A stretch of 13,313 nt of DNA from an uncultured Selenomonadales bacterium (lineage in GTDB: Bacteria; Bacillota; Negativicutes; Selenomonadales; Selenomonadaceae). Position numbers and translations under genes: made by a program. Shown one piece after another: positions 12,829 to 13,313 of the stretch; within the stretch, counting starts at the first letter, position 1, and every line of letters begins with the position of its first letter. The DNA lies in contig CALGGP010000132.1 of the NCBI GenBank assembly GCA_937915885.1, positions 1-13,313 on the forward strand, written 5' to 3'. Under the pieces are notes generated by a model. That model saw nothing but the letters and a program-made list of their open reading frames with translations. It was not told the DNA's origin and searched no databases.

Positions 12829-13313
12829 AATTCTTGATACTTGGCTGCAATGGTATGGCAGGACATATGATCAGCCTTTATCTGAAAGAACAAGGGCATG
12901 ACGTTCTGGGTTTTGCACGATCAAAATCACAATTGTTTGAGTCAGTGATAGGTGATGCGCAGAATATTGCATTCATGAAGGAGCTTATTGGAATTGATAA
13001 GTTTGATACAGTCATAAACTGCATTGGTCTTCTGAATAAATCTTGCGATGAGAATAAGGCGGCAGCTGTTTATCTAAATTCATATTTTCCGCATCAGCTT
13101 GCTCAACTTACGGAGGGCACTCATACACAGATAATCCATATGAGCACTGATTGCGTTTTTAGTGGGAAGAGAGGACAATATACAGAGAATGATTTCCAAG
13201 ATGGTGCTACATTCTATGATCGAACAAAAGCTCTTGGTGAGATTATGAGTGATAAAGACTTGACGATGCGTCAGTCTATCGTTGGTCCAGATATTAACCA
13301 GAAGGGTATAGGA
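12825..13313 (+). CDS. RmlD-like SDR sugar-nucleotide reductase, runs off the window
   Basis: 163 codons are visible from the GTG at 12825, which follows GGGGGAG at 12813-12819 by 5 bases. The Rossmann NAD(P) motif GCNGMAG is at residues 7-13 (GxxGxxG). It is followed by VINCIGLLN, the RmlD-type STDCVFSGKRGQYTENDF, and the catalytic YDRTK (YxxxK). The visible end reads RQSIVGPDINQKGIG, a normal interior sequence, so the C-terminal part lies beyond the window. Members reduce 4-keto sugar nucleotides such as dTDP-4-dehydrorhamnose. In Clostridial capsule clusters this subtype follows a CapD/FnlA gene, matching the fragment upstream. The exact sugar is unknown. Confidence 0.85.
   Translation, partial: MKFLILGCNGMAGHMISLYLKEQGHDVLGFARSKSQLFESVIGDAQNIAFMKELIGIDKFDTVINCIGLLNKSCDENKAAAVYLNSYFPHQLAQLTEGTHTQIIHMSTDCVFSGKRGQYTENDFQDGATFYDRTKALGEIMSDKDLTMRQSIVGPDINQKGIG

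Overview
The window reads as a mosaic of at least three bacterial sources joined end to end, probably a metagenome-derived contig. No single lineage accounts for it. Codon style, gene content and truncated genes change at about 857, 10410-10540 and 12700-12730. Read gene order within each block as real, and gene order across the joins with suspicion.

Block A (1 to about 857) is the C-terminal part of a Bacteroidales-type outer-membrane LptD-like protein. It is cut off where a headless trpF begins in another reading frame.

Block B (about 857 to 10410 or later) has one consistent style: moderate GC with many AAAAAATTTTT-like runs and GCG/GAC/TCG-rich codons. I infer a Firmicute, possibly a two-membrane Negativicute, but this is not proven. 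It holds trpF (partial), an ACT-domain protein, trpC and a hexapeptide acyltransferase in one tight operon. A strong sigma-70-type promoter follows, then two large, homologous, overlapping genes of 863 and 836 codons. Each encodes a CDP-glycerol glycerophosphotransferase-like C-terminal half. Their N-terminal half resembles a VanY/M15 DD-peptidase with its zinc site destroyed, followed by a segment resembling the Mur-ligase N-terminal (UDP-MurNAc-binding) domain. This pair is the most interesting system here: apparent peptidoglycan-recognition modules fused to a polyol-phosphate polymerase. A GC-rich, foldable gap separates the pair from the convergent nrdG-cobS operon. nrdG is divergent from a GNAT acetyltransferase gene, and their promoters overlap in a 60-base gap.

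Join region (10196-10540): the first GNAT copy is truncated. A 123-base segment is repeated in tandem (period 218, about 96% identical), and the second copy continues into a complete GNAT gene whose remaining sequence has a different style.

Block C (about 10540 to 12710) looks like Clostridia (Lachnospiraceae/Ruminococcaceae type). It carries the GNAT gene, a TfoX N-terminal-domain protein and a fused GNAT plus cytidine deaminase. A long inverted repeat follows, then a convergent membrane-protein gene with no plausible N-terminus.

Block D (about 12710 to 13313) is the start of a polysaccharide (capsule/O-antigen) locus. It holds the last ~35 codons of a gene resembling FnlA/WbjB/Cap5E, overlapping the GTG start of an RmlD-like SDR reductase that runs off the window. 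No tRNA, rRNA, CRISPR array, insertion sequence or riboswitch was recognised, and there is no gene-free stretch over 300 bases.
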